Assembly: GCF_023078275.1 (NCBI RefSeq)
Contig: NC_062980.1
Span: forward strand, 5,258,401 to 5,322,400
Origin: Leguminivora glycinivorella
Taxonomy: Eukaryota; Arthropoda; Insecta; Lepidoptera; Tortricidae
Length of the DNA stretch: 64,000 nucleotides
Reading direction: 5' to 3'
Shown: in pieces, positions 37,130-49,100 of the stretch
Position numbering within the stretch: the first letter of the stretch is position 1
Layout of the letters: each line of letters opens with the position of its first letter
Translations under genes and position numbers: made by a program
Notes under the pieces: generated by a model
What the model saw: the letters and a program-made list of their open reading frames with translations, nothing else
What the model was told of the DNA's origin: nothing
Database searches by the model: none

Positions 37130-40100
37130 TAGCCCCCCATTTAGATTCATTGCGCTGGGTCCCGACGCTCTCAGAAGCCTCCTTCTAGTATTTACAGAAT
37201 ACGTTCTTTACACAATACACCTTGTGCACGACGGTTACAAAAGGATTACCGACCCTTTCTATTGTTCGATCTGGACTCTGCGCTAGACCATTGTTACCCT
37301 ACCCAGCTACCTGGCAGTGTCATGCACACCTTTTCCTTGTGTCTCATACTGATAGGTATTTTATAATTAATTTTTAGTATAACTTTGTAATCATATGGAT
37401 TGCGATTCTAACCTAACCTAACCTAATTAAAATACCTAACTTTTCCATTCGTAACCTAACCAAATTTAATTAAAACCTACTCTTAGTTAACCTAAGTAGT
37501 CTAGACTTACCTTTATGAAACCTAACTGAGTTTCACCTACTTTTACTTTTATTTCTATAAATGTAGGTATTTATGAAATGTATTATAATTACGTTTTAAC
37601 TTAAGAACTTCTGAGTTACATTTAAGTTTATCCAAATACCTAAACTTAACGATCCTATCTAGCGTATCTTTCTTTTTCTCGAATATTTATGATATCTTAT
37701 ACCTATTTCTATCATACATCTCTTTGTTGTATTACCAAATTTGTACATATGATTAATAAGTCAATTTTTTGATTACGTCTTAATAAAAGTTAATTTCCCA
37801 TCTTATCAAACTTTTTTTTTACATATATTTCAATGTTTTGTATCTGAATAAACCTCGGTAATTTTGTGAAGTTGCGTTTTTGCTTAATTGCTTTATTTAT
37901 TGTACCTTCTTTGAATAATTTACTTACCTATGTCTATTATTATTTTTTATGACTTGTGTATTGTTTAAGAGAATGCATACTTTCAATAACTTGTTACGAC
38001 GTGAGAAACTGAGAACCGGTTAAAACATGTTTAAGGCTAATTCTATGTGAATAAAAATGTCTTTTGTGCATTTTTAAAGATAATATATATTTATTGTTTC
38101 CGTTTATTTGAATAATTCGGGTTTTGGGTAAAGAGATCCTTCGACGAACATGTCAAGGCATGATACTTTCTATTCATATTTAACAAAGAGCATTAACTGG
38201 TGTAAACATGTTTTAGACTAACGCACCGGTAATTCTTGTGACTTGAATTTATTATTGTAACAACTTAGTTGCTTTATTATAGATGTTTATTGTATTGTAA
38301 AATGACAAAAAGTTTATTGTTTGCGTTCAGGTATAAGATGAACTGGTTGAAACAAGATTTATGGTACGTTCCCCTGCTCTCTACCATATTACGAGTATAA
38401 AAGCCAAAGAGAGTCGAGGCTGAATAAGTATTCCTGTAGAGGCAGCCTTCTGTACCAGAGCTCCTTGTATCTAGTGTGGTATATAGAGAAGTGGAGTGTG
38501 CGTTCAAAAGTGAAGTGTTTATAGACAGATCCAACAATGGACGTGAGTATGTTTTTCTTTTTAAATTACTGTAACCCATATTGCCTTTTTATAATATTGT
38601 TTCGTCTAGTGTTCTTTGTATTTAATTAATAGAATTGTTAATAGTGTTTAAAATATTGTCTTTCATTGTTTCAGTTCTCTGAAAATACTTTCAAGAACTA
38701 TTACTACCCGGAAAATCAGGGTGATTCAACCGATGAGGAAGGTACAGCTGGTTTCAAAGTTAAGCAAGCCCTCGCAAAGAAACGTCCTGGAAATAATATT
38801 GACAGCTTCTTTGAACGACCTAAAAAGCAGTGTAAAACCTTGAAACGGTCTTCGAATGTAAGCAAAAGTTCGCCAGAAGGCGTGGCTAATTTATCATCTG
38901 GACAAGATGATGGGGCGTATTCATCTCACTTAATTAAAATAGAGATATATGATATGCAAACAATCAAAAACATCCCATCCACGGAACACTGGAAGCACGC
39001 GGACGTCAGACTGAAGTATTTTGCGTTGGAAGACGACTTGGAATTACAAAATACGCGAAATATTGTATATAATATTACAAAACAATTAGCTTCTAAGGAC
39101 ACATGTGTAAAATATTTTATAGATAATAAGAAACAGTGATAAATATAATTTTTAACGATAGCAGTAGGATAGTGTTAAAGTGTTTCACATTTCTTATCTT
39201 TCCTTTTTATGATTTAAGTAAATTTCCTTGTAAGATATTCTTTTGCATTGTTTCGCATTCCAAAAAAAATAAATAAGAAATAAAATGGTGTCAAATGTCT
39301 GTAGTTTTATAAAGGTTATTATGTGAGAATTAAAAATAAAAATCCTTATTACCAGTACACGTATTTTTATTTATTTCACAAAAAAGGTCTTAAACATATT
39401 TCGTAATACTAGATCATTACATAAAGAATTATCAGAAAACAAGTTAAGCATATGTTTCATAGATTTTCCATGAAACTTAAAATACAAATAAACTAAACAA
39501 TATTCACCACAAACAGAAGTGAAATGGTTTTGAAGTGATTTATTATTGTAAAACCACCGTCTCGTATTTCTATCTAGAAATGACTTATGATAACCGGAAG
39601 GTTTCCTGCCAAAGGAGTCAAAATATTCACCTACACCATTTACATCAATGTGTATAGCAACCCAATGGGAACCCGGTTTTGAATCAGGGTCTAAATTACT
39701 GACAATAAAGGTAGGTAGATTAACCCGAATAGGTATTTTGTTGGCAGCAAAAACATTTGAATTAAACAATGGGTTTAGTTTCCTCATACAAAATTGAATT
39801 TCTTTAGTATCCATAGTTAAGTAACATATACAAATTATTGATGATCATGCAAACAATGATGAATTCCAAATAAAATAAATTAAAGAGAACGGGGTATTTA
39901 TATGTTTCTTAACTATTGTAATCTACAGATACATCACGATTTTTATTTATTTCAATTATATTATCAAATTCTGCATACACAATACAATTAATGGTACTAG
40001 TTAGAGCGGAATCAAAACGTACTTCTATCCGAACGCTACCATGTCTAACAAGATTCCAGTGTGAAGTTGAATTAGCAGATAAATCAGGAGTTAAATCAAA

Positions 40101-43100
40101 ACACAATAAACAATAACCTTGACCAAAATCTGTTCTGCTTATTCCATTACCCTCGTTATGGAAATGAATACCAGTTCCAGAAAATAGAGTGTGATATGCT
40201 GCTGCTATTGTACCAGAACTAAATGAAGGTTGTAATGTTTTAGAAGGAACTTCATGACCATCTACGAACAAACTAAATGAATTCATATTATAATGTTGAA
40301 AATTAAACGGATTTAATGCTAAATTACCATTAAAACCTGAATTTGATACAAATCCAATAATACATCTTTTAGGAATTTGCCCGAGAAATATATTATCTAA
40401 TGTTTTACCCTGAACCCCCGTTGGTATTGTGAGAACCTTAACTTCTGCCCTCGTAATGGGGTACTTCGCAGTTGTTGTGGCTAATACTTTTTGATGGGCT
40501 AACAAAACACTAGGATTGATTCTCGTTCTCCTTACAATGAGGCTGGCATCCATTATTTGTACTTTGAATTTTTTATCTTGGTGGCAAATAAGATTGAATG
40601 ATTCTTTTGAGCGAACTAACTTAATACGTAGTTCTACACCATTTATTAAGAATTTCTCTTGATTAAATATATCACCATGTAAATGACCAATCATTTCTAC
40701 TTCCTTACTCTCCTTGATAAATTCCAGCCTTTTGTTAAACCCTTTGTTGTTAACGTCAACAGTATCCATATAGCCCGGCGTATCTTCATACCACAATCCA
40801 CAAGTAAGATGAGTTGTTTTGGCTGCTGGTCCGTAGTTGAGAAGATTTTCCATATAAGCACGGTAGGCATATGTATTGTTTGGTGGTGATATGAGTTTTT
40901 GATTTAAATATACATCAAGTTGATTAAAAAGAGAATGTAACCAGTTATTGGTGGGTCCAACTGCAGCATCTGCTTTTAATTTAGTACCATCTTGGTTCAA
41001 CACTTTAGCAGTAATGTGTATCATTGTGTGTGATAGATCTATGTAGTCATCACCCGATCCAGGTACTTGAAATTCGATTGGACCGTCATCGCTTAAAGAT
41101 GAAATTGGTTTATAATGAATCCACTGTCCGCTTTCAATGCTTGTTTGAGTTGATGGAAGGGCAAATATATCTAATTCAGATTTCGCACACTCACATGAAT
41201 GATTATGTAAAAATGACATTATTTAGTTTGAAAATATATCGTTATTTATATCTTTTTTATTTTTTACTTCCTCTTCGTCGCGATGCTTTTAGAGCAATGA
41301 GCGGTTCCCTTCTTTTATTGGACATTTTATACCCAGATCCTGACATAAGGGAATCAATTTTTTCATCGGCCTTTCTTTTCAGGTTTGCACTTGCTTCCTT
41401 GAATCGTGATCGTATGGAACTGTCTATAGGGCGAGCATTTACCATATCAGATAAGAGTCCAACTCCTGCTCCTAAAGTTTCTTTTCCAATGGTTCTTAAA
41501 CCACTAGATAATAAAGGAGTACGGATCTAAATAGTCCTCCCAAAAAACTGCCTATACCATGTCCTCTTTGATATGGAACTCCCTTATAGACAATTCCTAC
41601 ACCAGAGCCGGCTTGGTGTGAATAATAATGTTCGTAAGGACAAGAGGTTGATGATCTGTTATACATCATTTTACACGTTGAAAGTGTAGTTTCACGCAAG
41701 AAGACCCAAATTGAAATGGTACTCTGACACCGGTTGTTGTTCTTATATCTATTTCAATTGTATCAAACTCTCTTCGTAAAACTGGTACATAGTGAGCAGG
41801 TGAGAAAATATGTGTTTTATAAGCTCCATAAATGAACTTAGTTGGATCTAAAGGTATTATTCTAAGTAACGATGTTATAACATCTCCAACTACTTGTGGA
41901 TGAATGATATCTGTATAAACAAATATTTGAGATGGTAAACCTAAATATAAATTTGCTGGGTTTTTTCCCAATGTGATTTGTTTCAAATTTGTTCTTGGTT
42001 TAAAACCCATTTGAAGACTTAGTATTGGGGTTGTTATGATAGAAGTGATATCTTTATTTGATGTTGTTACTCCTATCATTTTTGTTAGTTCATCATAACG
42101 AAATTTAACATTATTTTTTAACTGAGGGTTTTCATTAAACGCTTGAAGAAAGTGATCTATATTATCGTAAGTAGTGGCTGGTATATGAGTTTTTATATCC
42201 ACAATTTTTGAAGTCTTGTCAGCAGGCGAAAACACTTTTTTCTTTATATAAATTATGTTTTCATGCTCTTGTACATTATACATAGAACAAGGGTATTGAA
42301 ATTCCACCAAACCAACTACCCATTCTCCATCCAATTTAATGGTCTTTGGTAATTTTGTTAAAAAATATGCAGTCGTATTATCTGTGTAATAATCGGATGA
42401 ACTATTACTTAACAAAGTTAAATAAAAGCTATTATCACTCATATTTTCTTTAAGCTTGATTCAGGTATCCAAGAATTAAATTTATTAGGATAACCTTGCC
42501 ACTTCACTAGTATTTCCTTTCTGCCAGCAACTCGACGTGAACGTAATATTTTATCAATTTTATACTCGTTGGAGGGGAGATAAGTTACTTTTTGTATTTC
42601 TTTTGAATAAAACGTCCCAATTATGCGTTCGCCTTCCAAATCCCTTAGTGTATAAACAATCCGAGGAGATCTTTTAATAATTGAATTAATTATAAATATT
42701 TCATCACTCCAATTACTTTCGTAACCTTTTTGAAATATATGTTTGTATTTAGTGATTCTAACATGATCTCCTACGTTTAGTTTTGCAGTTTCTGGTGAGA
42801 TTTGTCTATCTGTATTGCGATCATATAAATTACACCAAACAGTCATAATATTATTAGAGTTAACATCAACTGGACACATTTTTATGCTTGAATGATAGCT
42901 GTGGTTGTAAGAATAAAGAAGATCTTGTAGAACATTTATGTAATTATATGTATTCTTATGAGTGAAGTAACGCCACATTTTCGTTTTAAGAGTTCTCTGG
43001 AACCTTTCTACTATACTTGCTTTAATATCAGGGTTATTAGTGGTATAATAATTAATATTTTTACTTTTGAAATAATCTCTTACCACCTTTGAAACGAATT

Positions 43101-46100
43101 CCGTACCTTTATCAGATTGGATATGACGAGGAACTGAGTTGGCTTCAGTAAATATGCTTTCAAAACAATGTTTAACTGTTGCTGAATCCTTCTTCTTCAT
43201 GGCTCTTGCAAAAGCATATTTACTGAATACATCGATAACACAAAGAATATATTTGTAACCATCATTAAATTGACTATATGTACTCATGTCACTCAAATCA
43301 GCTTGCCAAAGTTCATTAAAGTTAGATAGAATGTATCTATTTCTAGTAAACCGCCTATGAACAGGTTTATGTAGTGTATACGTGTCTTGAGATTGTAACC
43401 ATTTTTTTACATCTTCTTTATTCATTTGACCTTTCATTTCCTTTGTTAAATTATTTAAACTGCTATAACCAGCGGGATGAGAGATATCATAGTAGATTCT
43501 GTTAATATCTAATAAGGAGTCCATCTTTCCCAATTTATAGTTTTTGCAGATGATTTTTGTACTCGTGTAGTAAGAGGAGTAGATGTGTTGTTTTCTTTAT
43601 CTAACGAGGCTCGTGTTCTTATAGAAGTAGAGGGGGTAAAGGGCTCAATCAAAGGAGTGTCATTAATAAATGCTAAATTTGTAGGATTACCTATGCATGA
43701 CTTAGGAACTTTGATATCTTTTAAAAGTAAAGCAAACACTTCCCAGCCAATTGGTTTAGGACGTTTAAGACATCTAACCGTGTCGCTCACCAAATCAGTA
43801 ATATTGCTATTTTGAATAGTCTGGTTGTTTATAACAACTTCACCAGTCTGCTTCCACCAAATTTTAGGTTTACTTAAAACAATGTAATCTAATAGCGTTC
43901 TAGCTTTTTTTTCATAAGATTTAGGTAATATCTCTATTATTTTTGATGGACTGATCGGCATTGATTCTTGATTTATTTCACCAGGTGTCGTGTTAAACAA
44001 AGATGGTGCAGCTATCTCAGTTACATCACCTTTCGCTGATTCCTTATATTCTGTCTCCTCCTTTTTGGGTATCTTTGAATTTATGATATCATTACTTTCT
44101 TTGTTGAATTGATCGAACCCCTCCATTACTATAGGTATCTTAAACGGTTTTCGATCTGTTTCAATAAAATGTAGAAACCGCTGCAATGCTTGAGAATAAA
44201 GCATCCATTTTTCACGATCGTTCATTTTACTTTTGAGAATTTTTTGCATCTCTTCATCTAGCCGAGATGAGGAATTTTCAGGAGGGTTCTCATTGCGTTT
44301 CAACTTTTCAATAAAGTCCGATTCAACTAATAACATTTTTTTCGTGTTTTCCATTTTGTTTATTTATGATAAAGAGTTAACTAAGGCACTTAGAACTGCT
44401 CCTAAAATAATAGGTAAAAAGGCACCTCCTTTTTGAATTATAACCGTTTTTCTTAATTTATGTTTACCTTTTGAAACTAATTTCCTTAATATGTCTTTGT
44501 ACTTTTTTAACTTTGTTTTTTCCTTTTTTTCTAAAGGAATTTTCCCATTCAGAACGTTATAAATGCACTCGCATATAATGTTGATCTCTTCATCATCACA
44601 AGATTTAAGTAATGCAGTACGATATTTGGGTTTAAGCAAGTGCAATGCCTCTAATAAATGTTTATATGTGTTTACTCTTGCATGCATCATGTAGAACTGA
44701 CTAAAATTTGTTGATTTTTATCATATTTAAATCCTTTTTTGGGTACATACACTGTGCAATGTCCATCAAATGGAAATATTTTTGTTTTAAAACGACATAT
44801 GTCATTTGTATTTTGTTTCAGATCAATCATAAGGTAACCATGAGCATCCTTTGTAGCATCTTTGTAGGCTTCATCCACGAATTTTGAGTTTTCAGGACAA
44901 ACTTGTCGTGACAGGTATCGTATTTGAGTTTTATCTCTAGGGTTCTTAAAAAATACAATGTAGCTTGTGTTCAGTGAAATATCACGTTGACCTCTTCCTT
45001 GATGAAATATGTTTTGTGTTATATAAAAAACACTTAAATTTCTATGATGACTTCCTTTAGTAAAAATATCAACAACTCGTCCATCTGATTCTCTCATTAA
45101 ATCATCTATTATTAGAAGTTTAGGTTTTTTCCCATCGAAAGTTGAAAAATCTGGTATTCCTTGACTATAATTTACATTTTCTAGATTATAAAGATGTTGC
45201 ATTTCATCATAACACCAAATAATTTCATCAAATTCTATGTTACATATCTCTTTAGTATTATTCAAAAAATTTGTAACAAATTGAGTTTTGCCACACCCAC
45301 TGGGACCTGCGACAATGGTAGTGAAAGGATGATAAAAATGAATCATCTTTGAATGCTGTAATATGTTTAACAGTGTTGATATGAATGCGGATAGACATTA
45401 AATGGTGCTATTCAATAAACATATTACTATTTAAACTAAAGTAGAGTAAAAAAAAAAAACTGATAAAAAATATGTATATTTATTCTGATATTAACACTTT
45501 TCTTTATAATCTATTGTTACATTTTATATACCCAACCACCAATTTAAATTTAAACATAAAAAACAATAAATCTATGTTTACAATATTCTTATGCCAAAAC
45601 ACGAATAAATGTTAAATTAAACAATTAATTAAAATATAATTTACAATTAAATTTAAGTTAACTATTCAAATTTACATACAAAATATATATTACAAACAAT
45701 AATTCGAATTTGAATGTTCTGTCATTTACATGACAAAATTTAAATTATTTTTTTATTTTACAATGTCCCCACGCAAGGGTGTCACAAGTGTTTTCTAATA
45801 AGTAACGTTTTGTATCATCATGAGATAATGATATTTTATTAATTTTTTGAGTGAATATTACATGTTTTATAGATTTAAATCTTAGCATTTGAGCACGTTG
45901 CACATTTTTGTTAAATAAACATGTTTTGAAATTATTTAGAGTAAATTTCTTTGTAACACATACATTGACTCCTTTAGCTTTTGATAAAACACCATATTTA
46001 CCTTTTTTGTCATCATTCTCATCATATTTTTCAACATCTAAGGCATACATTTTAGATTTTAGACCAACGAACTCTTTTAAAATTCTACCATTATTTTCAT

Positions 46101-49100
46101 CTTTGAAAAATCCTAATCGCTTTTTATTTATAAGTGGGAAATTATATTTATTGATAGGAGGATAGTCAGATGTATCAAAATAGAAATTAAGATCTTTTTT
46201 TATATCTGCATAAAAATTTTCAGTGAAAATTTGATAAATTAAACTATCCGTATCTGTATAAAGAAGTTTGAGTTTGTTAGGATATTTGATTTTCATGTAG
46301 TTGTAGTGAAAGTCATACATTAAAGTTTTTGATATATCTAATACACAAAACCCCAAATAAATCGGTTTATTATAAAAGACTTTAGTTTTTTTCAATTGAA
46401 CAGCTACTAAATTCTCTGAGAATATAGATAGACTGTGGAACTCAGGTCTAGCTATCAAAGACTGAACCCCTTGCGATTTCCCTCGATTTTCCCAGTGATT
46501 TAATAATTTGACGTTTACACGTTTTGCAACATTTTCCATAGTCTTACCGAACACTGAATTGTTCATTAGTTTAAAAAAATCTTTTTCAAAATCAGATGAT
46601 GCCAGCGATCTCATGTGGGTATTTAAATCTATGTAACTTTTTAACCACATAGACTGCTGAAATTTAAGAATGCGATGTATTTTACTTAATACCAAACCAT
46701 TCTTCAAACACTGTTTTAGATTTCGATAATGAATTACATAATTAGTTTTTCTATTTAAATTAGGAATCAGTTTTTTTTCTTTACAATTACCCAAACAAAC
46801 GTTTTCAGGACAGAATGGTAAATCTGAATGTGAGTCATGAATTTCGTTAGGGTATTCGAGGTCAACTTCTAATATGAAACCATGATCAGCGTCATCGGCT
46901 ATATTGAAGTCTGTATCTACATGAACCCATTCAAATTTACCTGTAGGGAGACATTGAGACATAGCCCATCCGTAAAGGTTGTTTGCATCAAAATACATAA
47001 GATAGGACGATGGTATGTTTGAATCAAAATCATCCATAAATTTATTATTAGCTTTCGCATATCTGTTACTACATTGCGATATGCCACCTCGAATATTTTT
47101 TGCAATGAATGATATTTTATCTATATCAGTTAGGAGTTCTAATTTTATTTTTGTAGTAAATAACATTGCATCCCAACTTAATCCTGGAGCAGTATAATAA
47201 TGAGCGGGATCTAAACCATACGTCTTAAGACAAAGGTTTCTAAAATTTTCAAATACGTCAGCCAGTAACAAAACATCTGTTTTTAGGTATAAATCGGAGT
47301 AATCGCCCATATTTTTGCAACGAAAATGGGACCAAACATCTTTTGCATGATTATAATCATCTTCTGAGATGTGACTATCAGTCAAAGAACTAAAAAAATT
47401 GTCTTTAGAGGGAAGATCAGTTAACTTTAAAGAATCGTATGATGTCATGTATTCATACGGATACACACCCTTTCGTAATAAGCGTTTAAAATCGTCCTCA
47501 CAAGTGAAATTCAATTTTAATTCATGAAATTGTTTAGGAAACAAGTTTTTTGCTAGTTTATCAAGACTGCTGGGCATAAATTTAAGTGAATCTACAAACC
47601 TCAATTTGATTGTGCGATTATTTATTTGTAACTTCTTAGAAAATGAAATGTATTTTTCTTTGTTCTGTGGAATCAATTCAATGTCCCCTTCCACCAAACC
47701 AAGTCCATGTACTATGAAATGACTATCATAGTTACTCAAATTATGAAAAAATACAGGTATAAATTGAGGTGCTTTGTATTTTTCAGAACAAAATGTATGT
47801 GCTACGCCTTCATAAAGACCAGTATGGAAATTGTAGGAAATGATAGAATCACTATTTAAATTTCTATCACAAATGTAACATGTCCTACTCTGAGCAATAT
47901 GTTTATTATTTTCAATGGATAAAGGCAATGGAGTTTTTCCGAAAGTATTCCTCTTACAAATGCTTTTTAAATCTTTTTCTATGTACTTCATAAATACCTG
48001 GGTGCAATCTTTACCTTTGTATGTTCTATACACAGACAATTTATCATTATAAGAACACTTAATATAATATCCAAAACTATATACCTCATGTTTTTGAATA
48101 TTTGTAGTAGAAGATGTTGTAGGGTTATTTGACTGTGTTGCTATTGGGTTTAAAAAGGCTTCAAAATCAGCATAAACAACAAAAGGCACCCTTAATTTAC
48201 GTTCGTAATTATCGAAGGTAACTTCATTGGTGGGAACGTTTTCATTGAACCAGTTTTTCTTTTTATCTTGTTCTGAAGGTAAATGTGTGCAAACATGGAA
48301 ACAATCGTTTTTTTGATGTTTCATTAAATTTTCGTGAGTTGTGAAGTTGGATAAGCATCCATCGCAAATATGAACAGCATGCTGTGTATTTGATAATTGC
48401 TTAGATACTAATCTAGATAAGTTTTTGATAAAGCAATAATGTCCGTTACTATTTTTGGATATATACAATAAGTTCAAATGGATATCTTTTCTACACTTTG
48501 TTAAATGCAATGGTCCTACTATATCATGTTTTTTATTTTGAGAATTGTATTCAATTCCAAAAACGTTTATGCTCATATTATTATTATTTTCAAATTTTGG
48601 AATATCCCCCAATTTTATTGGAAAAGTTAAATCTCTAAAATTCAATTTATTTTTATGAACAATATACGATTTAGTACAGTTTGAACGATGGTTTGTTGGG
48701 GGGTATAATCCTGACAATACTGCCCATCTAAAACATTCTTGATCACTATTTTTTACATTAATAACTGCTTTTTTATTTTGAATATCTCGTGGTAACTCAA
48801 TATAAGAAGAACCGCGCAACGGATTAAATTTGTTAACATTAACATCTAGATAGTTAAATTTTACTAAACCCCACCCACTGTCTTTTCTTTCAAAGTTAGA
48901 TAATTTTGTTAATATATCCTTAACCACGGACTCGAAAATTTCATCCTTGTCGCTACTAGTATCAATAATATTGTTACATAATTGGAAATCAAAAGTATTA
49001 TTGATTTGTTTGCTCTCTTGTGTAAAATCGGCATTTAGAATAAAGTTAACTTTCAATGCAAAATGATTACTAAGGGAACGATCCAATAATGCAAAGATTT

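Larger units (their letters stand above)
36965..39254. repeat. Left terminal inverted repeat of the Polinton
   Basis: 2290 bp matching 50420-52705 inverted. Differences found by eye: an A75 against T73 tract, a T9 against A7 tract near 37820, and substitutions near 37762 and 37793. Similarity stops after GCATTGTTTC at 39254. It includes a 75-base A tract (37051-37125) and a short CCTAA (telomere-like) run near 37408-37426. Confidence 0.92.

Noticed and set aside
36943..37140. Poly-Phe open frames here and at 52522-52779
   Set aside because: Translations of the A/T tracts in the Polinton terminal repeats.
38277..38579. 100-residue open frame and its identical mirror at 51095-51397
   Set aside because: Antisense to the TATA box and first exon of the TIR gene; present twice only because the repeats are copies. 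No protein-like features.
42439..43524. Integrase of an endogenous retrovirus or LTR retrotransposon
   Set aside because: There is no reverse transcriptase, gag or LTR nearby; the neighbours and 6-bp duplication are those of a Polinton.
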